NCBI GenBank assembly: GCA_003599855.1
Contig: QZKG01000052.1
Coordinates: 1-49,362, forward strand
Length of the DNA stretch: 49,362 bases
From: Gaiellales bacterium
Lineage (GTDB): Bacteria > Actinomycetota > Thermoleophilia > BMS3ABIN01
Direction of reading: 5' to 3'
Shown: piece by piece, positions 10,551 to 17,970 of the stretch
Layout of the letters: each line of letters starts with the position of its first letter
Position numbering within the stretch: the first letter of the stretch is position 1
Notes under the pieces: model-generated
The model's input: the letters and a program-made list of their open reading frames with translations, nothing else
Databases searched by the model: none
Told to the model about the DNA's origin: nothing
Translations under genes and position numbers: made by a program

Positions 10551-10580
10551 TTGCCTTGATGCCGGCCTGGCGGGGATAAT
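10551..10580 (+). promoter_or_regulatory. Promoter of the racemase-like gene
   Basis: TTGCCT (10551-10556) and GATAAT (10575-10580) with an 18-base spacer directly follow the S9 terminator. The -10 ends six bases before the ATG at 10587, so the transcript would be leaderless; there is no Shine-Dalgarno sequence. Confidence 0.55.
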
Positions 10581-10586
10581 CGTGCC

Positions 10587-11654
10587 ATGCCGCGCCTTAC
10601 CATCGACCTCAAGAAGATCGAGGAAAACACCCGGCTCGTCGCCGGCATGCTCTCGCCTTTCAATGTGCGCCTCGTGGGCGTCACCAAGGCCTGCCTCGGC
10701 AACTGGCACGTGGCCGCCGCCATGGTCGCGGGGGGCGCTGCGGCCCTGGCTGACTCGCGGGCGGCGAGCATCGCCCGGCTCCGGCGGCACCTGCCATCGG
10801 TGGAGCTGCAACTGCTCAGGGTCCAGCCGGGCGAGGAGCCGGCCCCCGTGCCCGCCGACCTGTTCTTCATATCTTCGGCCGCCCAGGCCCGGACGGCGAC
10901 TGCGCCTGGCGGCGGTGCGCGGCGGTTCATCCTCCTGGTGGAGACGGGCGACGGCCGCGAGGGGGTCCTTCCCGAACAGGCGGAGGCGGAAATTTCCCGT
11001 CTGGGGGCCCTTCCCGGCGCCGTGGCCGCCGGCCTGGCCACCAACACCGCCTGCGCCAGGGGCGTCCTTGCACCCGGGGAGCCGCTGGAAAGATTTCGCA
11101 AGACGGCTGGCCTGACGGCCCCGCCGGCAGTAGCGGGAGCGCCCCGGCCGGTCATCTCCGCCGGCGGCTCCGGCCTGCTGGGGCTCCTGCAGGGCGGCCG
11201 GCAAGCAGGGTGGCTGGAAGAGGTGTTCGGCTGGCTGACGGACCTGCGCTCGGGCGAAGCCCTCCTGCTGGGCAACATCCCGGCCGGAGGCGGCGGCGTG
11301 GCGCCTCTTCCCGGGGCCCACCGAGACGCCTTCGTCCTTGAGGCGCCGGCCCTGGAAGTCTCGGACAAGGGGGGGAGGCGCCAGGTGCTGGCAGGACTGG
11401 GCATTCAGGATATCGGGGCTGGCAAGGTGACTCCTGTCACCCCCGGCCTCGCCGCCGGGACGGTCACCAGCGACTACCTGGCGCTGGACGGCAGCGAGCT
11501 CATGGGAGCACTCCCGGCCGTCGGCGAAATCCTGGGGTTCATCCCTTCATACTACGCGCTGCTGGCGGCGATGACCTCACCCTTCGTGGAGAAGGTACTG
11601 GTGGGCGCCGGCCAGGCTGCGTCAGTCGCCCTGGGGAGCCAGCGCCTCGGTTGA
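10587..11654 (+). CDS. Alanine/ornithine racemase family PLP-dependent enzyme
   Basis: A 355-residue fold-type III PLP enzyme. The opening PRLTIDLKKIEENTRLV and the PLP-lysine segment VGVTKACLGN (Lys34) match the ornithine-racemase (Orr/YhfX-like) branch rather than classical alanine racemase, whose motif is VKADGYGHG. The next part ADSRAASIARLRRHLP is also typical of that branch. A true alanine racemase is encoded separately at 20026, so this protein likely uses another amino acid such as ornithine; this is inference. It is monocistronic after the S9 terminator, and its last 33 bases overlap the convergent lipoprotein gene. Confidence 0.75.
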   Translation: MPRLTIDLKKIEENTRLVAGMLSPFNVRLVGVTKACLGNWHVAAAMVAGGAAALADSRAASIARLRRHLPSVELQLLRVQPGEEPAPVPADLFFISSAAQARTATAPGGGARRFILLVETGDGREGVLPEQAEAEISRLGALPGAVAAGLATNTACARGVLAPGEPLERFRKTAGLTAPPAVAGAPRPVISAGGSGLLGLLQGGRQAGWLEEVFGWLTDLRSGEALLLGNIPAGGGGVAPLPGAHRDAFVLEAPALEVSDKGGRRQVLAGLGIQDIGAGKVTPVTPGLAAGTVTSDYLALDGSELMGALPAVGEILGFIPSYYALLAAMTSPFVEKVLVGAGQAASVALGSQRLG

Positions 11655-12068
11655 CTCCGTCTGCGATTCGTACAGTTTCCAGCCGTTCCCGGTCTTCCTG
11701 ATAGTGTGGATGGCGGTCACCCGGGTATCCGTGAACTCCGGGCCGTTCACCTTGCGGGTCACCTGCACGGCGCGCAGCTTGGCCTGGTTTCCTTCCAGCT
11801 CCATCACCTCGACACTGTCGAGCTCGTAATCGAGGTCATAGACCTCGAACACCTGCTCGACCACGGCGCGGGTCTGGGAGTATTGGGGGCTCTCGGGGTG
11901 CATGGTGGACATGACCCCTTCGACGTCCTCGTTCTGGAGGTATTCGATCTGGTCCTTTAGGACCTGCTTCACCGCTCCCTCTTCAGGGTCGCCGCCGCAC
12001 CCGGCGGCCGGCAGCGCGGCCAGGGCGACGAGCAGCAGCACAACAGTGGTTCTGACAGGATGCCTCAC
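11622..12068 (-). CDS. Small lipoprotein, NTF2-like fold suspected
   Basis: A 148-residue lipoprotein starting at GTG 12068, preceded by AAGGAGG at good spacing. The signal RHPVRTTVVLLLVALAALPAAGC contains a lipobox ending PAAGC, then GGDPEEGAVKQVLKDQIEYL. The helix AVKQVLKDQIEYLQNEDVEG, two YDLDYELDSVEV-type strands, and the ending HTIRKTGNGWKLYES resemble NTF2/SnoaL-like domains. No function is known. It is transcribed convergently with the racemase-like gene and overlaps its end. Confidence 0.7.
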   Translation of the reverse strand: MRHPVRTTVVLLLVALAALPAAGCGGDPEEGAVKQVLKDQIEYLQNEDVEGVMSTMHPESPQYSQTRAVVEQVFEVYDLDYELDSVEVMELEGNQAKLRAVQVTRKVNGPEFTDTRVTAIHTIRKTGNGWKLYESQTESTEALAPQGD

Positions 12069-12179
12069 AGTGCCTCCTTGGGCTTCTACGGTCGGGCATT
12101 TGGGATTATACCCCGCCGGAGGCTTCTTTGCAGGCAGAAATGGCGTGCATCCTTTTTCCACCGGACCCTGGCCGTGCCT

Positions 12180-13316
12180 TCAGTCAACGGATCCAGCCTG
12201 GGGCTGTGCCTGCAGGCGACCCATCCCCACTCCGCCAGCGGGTTCCGTCCTCTGCACCCCCAGCAACTGCTCCAGCCTTCCTGTGAAACTGGAGGAGGCG
12301 CGCTCCAGGTACCAGCATACGACCAAAACCAGGAGCATGAGCGATACCGTTGCCAATGCGGAAAGTCGGCTGTTGACCGTGATCACGCCTGCGAGCGCCA
12401 GAAGGCTGTAGGCAGAACGGTGGAACAGGTACAGTGGATATGAATGGCGGCCTGCGAGGGCTGCCGCCCGCGCGAAGGGCGGCGGGCCGGCCGCGATGCT
12501 GAAAAGGCAGAAAAGGGCCGCGCTCCAGAGCATCAACGGCGTGAATACCAGTCCGGAGGCGGCAAACAGCAGGTCGGGGAAGCGGGTGATGTACGCCGAG
12601 ACGAAGAACAGCACCAGCGAAGCCACGACACAGGCCCTGCTGGACAGCTCTTTCCGGTAGCGTTCCAGCATCACTGGCATCGCCATACCCAGGGCCAGGA
12701 GCAGGATATTGGCCAGCAGGAAATTGCGGTACAGTATCGCCAGGGAGTCGAAGCCGATGCGCCCGGCGAGCCCGGATACATGCTTCGTCCCCTCAAAGCC
12801 GGCAGCCGTGGCGATTGCAAGCAGCAGCAGGTAACGCCACAGGCCGAGCCGGGTCAGCAGGCGGTAGCAAAACGGAGCGGCCAGGTAACATTGCATCAGC
12901 GCCGGCAGGAACCAGAATACACCGGGAGCCACGACCAATGGGAAAGCCAGGTAGACGCCCAGGGTATGAAGGCTCAGCTGGTGCAGTGAGTCGTAACCGT
13001 AATCCGGCAGCGCCAGGGGTATTGTAGCCAGGCTCAGCCAGTAAAGGGGATAGATACGCAGCGCCCTCTTGAGATAGAACACGAGCAGGGAGCGGCCTCG
13101 ACTGGTGGCGCCCGGCGGCACTCCCTCAAGCTGACGGCGCAGGGAATGATACAGCCCGAAGCCGCTGAGGACGAAGAAGACTGACACCGCCTCGCTGGCG
13201 TACTCGAACAGCCAGCGTTCATAGAAACCGGGAGCATAGAAGCTGGCGTAGTGGGAAACCAGTACCACGGCTATTGCCAGCCCCTTCAAATACTCGGTGG
13301 TCACCCTCGTATCCAA
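12180..13316 (-). CDS. Acyltransferase 3 family membrane protein
   Basis: A polytopic protein of about 378 residues with roughly ten hydrophobic segments. Family marks are YLKGLAIAVVLVSHY (catalytic-type His), EAVSVFFVLSGFGLY, and LKRALRIYPLYWLSL. Such enzymes move acetyl or other acyl groups onto envelope polysaccharides, peptidoglycan or lipids. No SGNH domain is attached. I chose the TTG at 13316 because AGGAGG lies four bases before it; an ATG 18 codons upstream (13370) has no ribosome site. No glycan cluster adjoins it, so the substrate is unknown. Confidence 0.8.
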   Translation of the reverse strand: MDTRVTTEYLKGLAIAVVLVSHYASFYAPGFYERWLFEYASEAVSVFFVLSGFGLYHSLRRQLEGVPPGATSRGRSLLVFYLKRALRIYPLYWLSLATIPLALPDYGYDSLHQLSLHTLGVYLAFPLVVAPGVFWFLPALMQCYLAAPFCYRLLTRLGLWRYLLLLAIATAAGFEGTKHVSGLAGRIGFDSLAILYRNFLLANILLLALGMAMPVMLERYRKELSSRACVVASLVLFFVSAYITRFPDLLFAASGLVFTPLMLWSAALFCLFSIAAGPPPFARAAALAGRHSYPLYLFHRSAYSLLALAGVITVNSRLSALATVSLMLLVLVVCWYLERASSSFTGRLEQLLGVQRTEPAGGVGMGRLQAQPQAGSVD

Positions 13317-13370
13317 TATCCCTCCTGCAGAAAATGGTTCCTGGCAGGGATGCCGGCCTCTGCCGGGCAT

Positions 13371-13450
13371 CTGGGGATGACCCTGCGGCTGGGGACGAAC
13401 ATGACAAAACCATGGAATAACCTGGGGATAGCCTGGGGAAAAACTGGGGA
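13371..13450. repeat. Five CTGGGGA repeats, three at 11-bp phase
   Basis: CTGGGGA occurs at 13371, 13389, 13422, 13433 and 13444, the last three exactly 11 bp apart. They lie in the 256-bp intergenic region between the divergent acyltransferase and yqeK genes, upstream of both. The spacing of one helical turn suits a multi-site protein-binding region, but no regulator is identified. Nothing else coding is seen in this gap. Confidence 0.5.
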
Positions 13451-13537
13451 TGACCTGGCAGGCCGTGTCCGCCCGCTTCAGGATTGCATCATTATCTCAT
13501 ACTCAAGGCGGTTTGTAACCTGCCTGACCGCCTGGCG

Positions 13538-13566
13538 TTCCCTTGCCGGCCAGCATGTAGTAGATT
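13538..13566 (+). promoter_or_regulatory. Possible promoter of yqeK
   Basis: TAGATT (13561-13566) lies six bases before the yqeK ATG, the same geometry as the leaderless genes elsewhere in the window. The -35 candidate TTCCCT (13538-13543) at 17 bases is weak. Confidence 0.35.
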
Positions 13567-13572
13567 ACCGCC

Positions 13573-14148
13573 ATGGAAGCAGCACTGAAGGAATGGCTGA
13601 AAGAGAAGGTGTCCGCCCCCCGCTACCGGCACAGCCTGGGGGTGCTCGACGCCGCCTGCGAACTGGCCGGGCGCCACGGCGTCGACCAGGCGCCGCTGAA
13701 GATCGCGGCGCTCGTGCACGACTCGGCCCGGGAGCTCCCCTTCGACGAGATGGTGGCCCTGGCCGAGCAGTGGCGGCTGCCCGTGCGCGACGTGGACCGG
13801 ATCGCCCCGGTGCTCTTGCACGGGCGGCTGGGGCTGGAGCTGGTCCGCCGCGAGAAGGGTGTTGAGGACCCTGTCGTCACCAGCGCCGTCCTCTACCATA
13901 CCGCGGGACACCCGGAGATGAGCCTGTCGGACAAGGTCTTCTTCCTGGCCGACCATATCGAGCCGGGCCGGAGCTACGCCCACCTGAAACAGCTGCGCGC
14001 CGCCGCCTTCGACGACATCGACCAGGCGATGCTCATGGCCCTGGACATCAACCGCGATTACCTCATCGGCAAGGGTCGCCCGGTGGACCCTGATTCACTG
14101 GAACTCAGGGAAGCGCTGCTGGAAGCCGAGGGGCCTGACCTCGGCTGA
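13573..14148 (+). CDS. yqeK: YqeK-like HD domain phosphohydrolase (Ap4A hydrolase type)
   Basis: A 191-residue HD-superfamily protein. The metal residues follow the YqeK order: His in RYRHSLGV, the HD pair in ALVHDSAREL, His in PVLLHGRLG, His in LYHTAGHPEM, and Asp in FLADHIEPGR. YqeK enzymes split diadenosine tetraphosphate symmetrically to two ADP. In many Gram-positive bacteria the gene lies beside nadD and rsfS; neither is in this window. Ap4A hydrolase activity is inferred from the family. Transcribed alone, then followed by the glmM promoter. Confidence 0.85.
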   Translation: MEAALKEWLKEKVSAPRYRHSLGVLDAACELAGRHGVDQAPLKIAALVHDSARELPFDEMVALAEQWRLPVRDVDRIAPVLLHGRLGLELVRREKGVEDPVVTSAVLYHTAGHPEMSLSDKVFFLADHIEPGRSYAHLKQLRAAAFDDIDQAMLMALDINRDYLIGKGRPVDPDSLELREALLEAEGPDLG

Positions 14149-14152
14149 CGGT

Positions 14153-14181
14153 TTCTCCCCGGCCGCCAAAGCATCTATAAT
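14153..14181 (+). promoter_or_regulatory. Promoter of glmM-glmS
   Basis: A perfect TATAAT (14176-14181) lies 55 bases before the glmM start. The -35 (TTCTCC at 14153-14158, 17-base spacer) is poor, so activity would depend mainly on the -10. Confidence 0.5.
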
Positions 14182-14236
14182 CCCTGTATGGCTTTACGGC
14201 AAACCCGCATCCTTAATTCCAAAGATTGACCGGACG

Positions 14237-15577
14237 GTGAAGAAGACCGTGACACGCAAGTACTTCGGCACCGACGGCATCCGCGGCGTCGCCAACAAGG
14301 CGCTGACCGCCGACCTCGCCCTCCAGGTGGGGCGCGCCGCCGTGGCGGTGCTGCCTGCCGACGGCCCCCGGATACTCATAGGCCGCGACACCCGCATCTC
14401 AGGCCGCATGCTGGAGGCGGCGCTGATCGCCGGCATCTGCTCAGCCGGCGGCATGGTCCTGCGCGCCGGCGTCGTGCCGACCCCGGCGGTCGCCAGCCTG
14501 GTCGTCCGGGAAGAGGCGGACGCGGGGGTGGTCATCTCCGCGTCCCATAACCCGTATGAGGACAACGGCATCAAGTTCTTCGGTTCCTCGGGCTTCAAGC
14601 TGACCGACGAGCAGGAGGCGGAGATGGAATCCTACCTCACCGGCGCTGCCGATCTGCCGGAGCCCGGCGAGCCAGGCCCAGTGGAAGGGCTGGCGGGCGC
14701 GACCCGCAGCTATGTCGACGCGGTGCTGGAAAATTTCCGCATGGACCTGGCCGGCTTCAGGGTGCTGCTCGATTGCGCCAACGGCGCCACTTACCTGAGC
14801 TCACCCCTGGCGTTCGAGACGCTGGGAGCCACCGTCGACGTCATCGCCGACCAGCCCGACGGTTACAACATCAACCGCGACTGCGGCTCGACCCACATCG
14901 GCATCCTGCAGGAACGGATGCGCGGAGGCCGCTACGATGCTGGTTTCGCCTACGACGGCGATGGCGACCGGGTCATTGCCGTGGACGGCAACGGCGACGT
15001 GGTGGACGGCGATTTCGTGATGGCTATCTGCGCCAACCACCTCAAGAACGGCGGCGCCCTGCCGGGAAACACCATCGTCACCACCGTGATGACCAACCTC
15101 GGCTTCCACAATGCCGTCAGGGAACTGGGGATCGAGGTCAGGACCACCGACGTGGGCGACCGTTACGTGCTCGAGGAGATGCTGGCGGGCGGTTTCGGTT
15201 TCGGCGGGGAACAGTCGGGGCATATTATCAACCTCGCCAGCGGGACCACCGGCGACGGCCTGGCCACCTCGCTGCTGCTCACTCAGGTGATGCAGGAAAC
15301 GGGGGCGCCGCTGGCGGAGCTGGCTACCATCATGGAGCGGCTCCCCCAGAAACTGGTGAACGTGCGCGTGGGGAACATGGCCGGGCTGGACGAAGCCGAA
15401 GAGGTCTGGGAGGCAGTGGAGCAGGAATCCGCCGCTCTCCAGGAGAAAGGTAGAGTCCTGGTGCGACCCTCCGGCACCGAGCCGGTGGTGCGGGTCATGG
15501 TGGAGGCGCCGACGCTCGAGGAGTGCGGCGCGGTCTGTGACCGCCTCGCCGGCATCATTGAGCGGAGCCTGGCCTGA
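14237..15577 (+). CDS. glmM: Phosphoglucosamine mutase
   Basis: GlmM converts glucosamine 6-phosphate to glucosamine 1-phosphate for UDP-GlcNAc. At 446 residues it has family length. It opens RKYFGTDGIRGVANKALTA; the phosphoserine is Ser103 in VVISASHNPYEDNGIKFF, the Mg loop is AYDGDGDRVIAVD near 240, and the phosphate loop VRPSGTEPVVRVM is near 410. The GTG at 14237 is used; a second GTG four codons later is possible. It is followed after 49 bp by glmS, so two consecutive steps of the wall-sugar pathway are in one operon. Confidence 0.97.
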   Translation: MKKTVTRKYFGTDGIRGVANKALTADLALQVGRAAVAVLPADGPRILIGRDTRISGRMLEAALIAGICSAGGMVLRAGVVPTPAVASLVVREEADAGVVISASHNPYEDNGIKFFGSSGFKLTDEQEAEMESYLTGAADLPEPGEPGPVEGLAGATRSYVDAVLENFRMDLAGFRVLLDCANGATYLSSPLAFETLGATVDVIADQPDGYNINRDCGSTHIGILQERMRGGRYDAGFAYDGDGDRVIAVDGNGDVVDGDFVMAICANHLKNGGALPGNTIVTTVMTNLGFHNAVRELGIEVRTTDVGDRYVLEEMLAGGFGFGGEQSGHIINLASGTTGDGLATSLLLTQVMQETGAPLAELATIMERLPQKLVNVRVGNMAGLDEAEEVWEAVEQESAALQEKGRVLVRPSGTEPVVRVMVEAPTLEECGAVCDRLAGIIERSLA

Positions 15578-15626
15578 GCCCCAGGCCCGGACCAGTAACT
15601 GCTAACCCGGGAACAGGAAACCTGTT

Positions 15627-17456
15627 ATGTGCGGCATAATCGCCTATGTGGGCCGACGGCCCTGTACCGACCTTCTCTATCAGGGCCTGAGGAAGCTGGA
15701 ATACCGCGGCTATGACTCGGCGGGCCTCTCTGTGCTCGACAACGGCGAAGTCAGGATCGTACGCGCCGTGGGTAACCTCGACAACCTCGAGCGGGAGCTC
15801 AAAGGCGGCGACGGGAACGGCGCCAGCACCGGCCTGGGCCACACCCGCTGGGCCACCCACGGCCGCCCCTCCACCGAGAACGCCCACCCTCACCTCGACT
15901 GCAGCGGCCGCATATCAATCGTCCTCAACGGCATCATCGAGAATTACGCGGTCCTGCGCGACGAACTGTCTGGCGAAGGCCATGGCTTCAGGTCCGAGAC
16001 CGACGCCGAGGTCGTCTCTCACCTGATCGAGAAACATTACGACGGCGACCTGGTAGAGGCGGTCAGGCGGTCCATCGGGGACATCGAGGGGCACTTCGCC
16101 TTCTGTGCCGTCCATGCCGACCACCCGCAGCTTATCGTCGGCGCCCGCAAGGAGTGCCCGCTGATGGTGGGCGTCGGCAAGGACGAGAACTTCATCGCCT
16201 CTGCGATCCCGGCCTTCCTCTCCGAGACCCGCGACGTGATCGCCATCGAGGACGGCGAGCTGGTGGCTGTGACCCCGGAAGGCGTCGAGGTGCTCGACCT
16301 GGAGCTCCGGCCGGTCGAGCGTGACGTCACCCGCGTCAACTGGGATGCCGATGCCGCCGAGAAGGGCGGTTACGAGACTTTCATGCGCAAGGAGATCTTC
16401 GAGCAGCCCGCCGCCCTGGCCGACACGCTCGCGGGGCGCCTGGGTGGCGACGGCATGGTCACCCTCGAAGACATCAACATCCCCGATGAAGAACTGGCCG
16501 CCATCGACAAGGTCTACGTGGTCGCCTGCGGCACCTCATACCACGCCGGCCTCGTGGGCCGCTACGTGCTCGAGGGCTGGGCGCGCACGGCAGTGGAGCT
16601 CGATATCGCCTCGGAGTTCCGCTACCGCGACCCCGTCCTGTCACCCCGCACGCTGGTGATCGGCATCTCCCAGTCCGGCGAGACAGCCGATACCCTGGTG
16701 GCCATGCGCCAGGCGAAGAAGAGCGGCGCCAAGGTCATCGCCATCACCAACATCATGGGCAGCCAGGCCACCCGCGACGCCGACGGCGTCGTTTACACCC
16801 GCGCCGGGCTGGAGATCGGCGTGGCCGCCACCAAGACCCACCTGGCCCAGATCGCCGCCATCCAGCTCATCGCCCTGCACCTGGCGCGGCTTAAGGGTAC
16901 GAAGCCCCCGGAGGAGCTGGCTGCGATCAGCGCCGAGTTGCACGGCGTGCCCGATCTGCTCACCGACTACCTGCGCCGCGAGACCGCCACCCGCGAGATC
17001 GCCAAGCGCTATTTCGAGAAGCCGTTCTTCCTGTATCTGGGCCGGGGCATCGGGCTGCCGGTCTGCCTCGAGGGGGCGCTCAAGCTCAAGGAGATCTCCT
17101 ATATCCCCACCGAAGCTTACGCCGCCGGCGAGATGAAGCACGGGCCCATCGCCCTGCTGGAGAAAGGCTCCCCGGTGGTGGTGGTCGCCACCGACGGGCA
17201 CGTCTACGACAAGGTCGTGTCCAACATCGAGGAGGTGCGGGCCCGGGAGGCGTCGGTGATCGCCGTGGCGACGGAGGGCAACGAGCAGATCCAGAGCATC
17301 TGTGACGACGTCATGTACGTGCCCAGGACCTCGGAGATGCTCTCGCCGCTGCTGTCCGTGGTGCCCCTGCAGCTGCTCGCCTACCATATCGCGCTGCTCA
17401 AAGGCTGCAACGTGGACCAGCCGCGCAACCTGGCCAAGACCGTCACCGTGGAGTAG
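15627..17456 (+). CDS. glmS: Glutamine--fructose-6-phosphate aminotransferase (isomerizing)
   Basis: GlmS makes glucosamine 6-phosphate from fructose 6-phosphate and glutamine, the entry to peptidoglycan sugar synthesis. The 609 residues comprise an N-terminal glutaminase with nucleophile Cys2 (MCGIIAYVG), RGYDSAGL, HTRWATHG and NGIIENY, then two SIS domains (VACGTSYHAG; ISQSGETADTLVA) and the conserved end PRNLAKTVTVE. The 49-bp spacer to glmM is too short for a glmS ribozyme, so that control is absent here. Confidence 0.98.
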   Translation: MCGIIAYVGRRPCTDLLYQGLRKLEYRGYDSAGLSVLDNGEVRIVRAVGNLDNLERELKGGDGNGASTGLGHTRWATHGRPSTENAHPHLDCSGRISIVLNGIIENYAVLRDELSGEGHGFRSETDAEVVSHLIEKHYDGDLVEAVRRSIGDIEGHFAFCAVHADHPQLIVGARKECPLMVGVGKDENFIASAIPAFLSETRDVIAIEDGELVAVTPEGVEVLDLELRPVERDVTRVNWDADAAEKGGYETFMRKEIFEQPAALADTLAGRLGGDGMVTLEDINIPDEELAAIDKVYVVACGTSYHAGLVGRYVLEGWARTAVELDIASEFRYRDPVLSPRTLVIGISQSGETADTLVAMRQAKKSGAKVIAITNIMGSQATRDADGVVYTRAGLEIGVAATKTHLAQIAAIQLIALHLARLKGTKPPEELAAISAELHGVPDLLTDYLRRETATREIAKRYFEKPFFLYLGRGIGLPVCLEGALKLKEISYIPTEAYAAGEMKHGPIALLEKGSPVVVVATDGHVYDKVVSNIEEVRAREASVIAVATEGNEQIQSICDDVMYVPRTSEMLSPLLSVVPLQLLAYHIALLKGCNVDQPRNLAKTVTVE

Positions 17457-17590
17457 GCGTCCCCGGGCCCTGCCCGGCCGCGACCCCCGCCGCTGATTGT
17501 GCCCGGCTGCCTTTTTTGATAATACGTAGCATGCCCCGCGCTTCATGGGGGAATAGTGGGATACAAGTAGCGTGGAATGGAGCATGACCG

Positions 17591-17950
17591 GTGCGAGTCG
17601 GAGTAGACATAGTCGAGCACAAGCGTTTCGCCCGCGCCCTGGAGCGCCACCCGGGCATCATCGAGCGGGTGTTCACCGTTGCCGAGCGGGAGTACTGCCG
17701 CTCACGCCCCAACCCGCTGCAGCATTTCGCGGCGCGCTTCGCCGCCAAGGAGGCGGTGGGCAAGGCGATCGGCACAGGCGTCCGCTCCTGGCAGGAGATC
17801 GAGGTCACCGGCCCCGGTAGCCCCGGCGTCAGCGTTACCGGGCGCATGGGACAGGCGGCCGCGCAGGCGGGGATAGGAGGCCTGGCCCTCTCCATGAGCC
17901 ACAGCGCCTCGGTATCTGTCTCTGTCGTCATCGCCACCGGCAAACCCTGA
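17591..17950 (+). CDS. acpS: Holo-[acyl-carrier-protein] synthase
   Basis: AcpS transfers the phosphopantetheine arm from CoA to acyl carrier protein. The 119-residue sequence has the Mg-binding GVDIVEHKRF at the start and FAARFAAKEAVGKAIG at about 46, both family hallmarks, and ends LSMSHSASVSVSVVIA. The start is GTG. It lies 134 bp after glmS; that gap contains a GATAAT/TAATAC hexamer (about 17518-17525) that may be a weak promoter. It is followed by nnr, a common pairing in Actinomycetota and Firmicutes. Confidence 0.95.
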   Translation: MRVGVDIVEHKRFARALERHPGIIERVFTVAEREYCRSRPNPLQHFAARFAAKEAVGKAIGTGVRSWQEIEVTGPGSPGVSVTGRMGQAAAQAGIGGLALSMSHSASVSVSVVIATGKP

Positions 17951-17970
17951 AGCCATGAGGGGGAGGAACC

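Noticed and set aside
13371..13450. CRISPR-like array
   Set aside because: The repeats are only 7 bases, with 4-26 base gaps and no cas genes; reported instead as a possible binding site.
15578..15626. glmS ribozyme
   Set aside because: The 49-bp gap before glmS is too short for the ribozyme, and its core motifs are absent.
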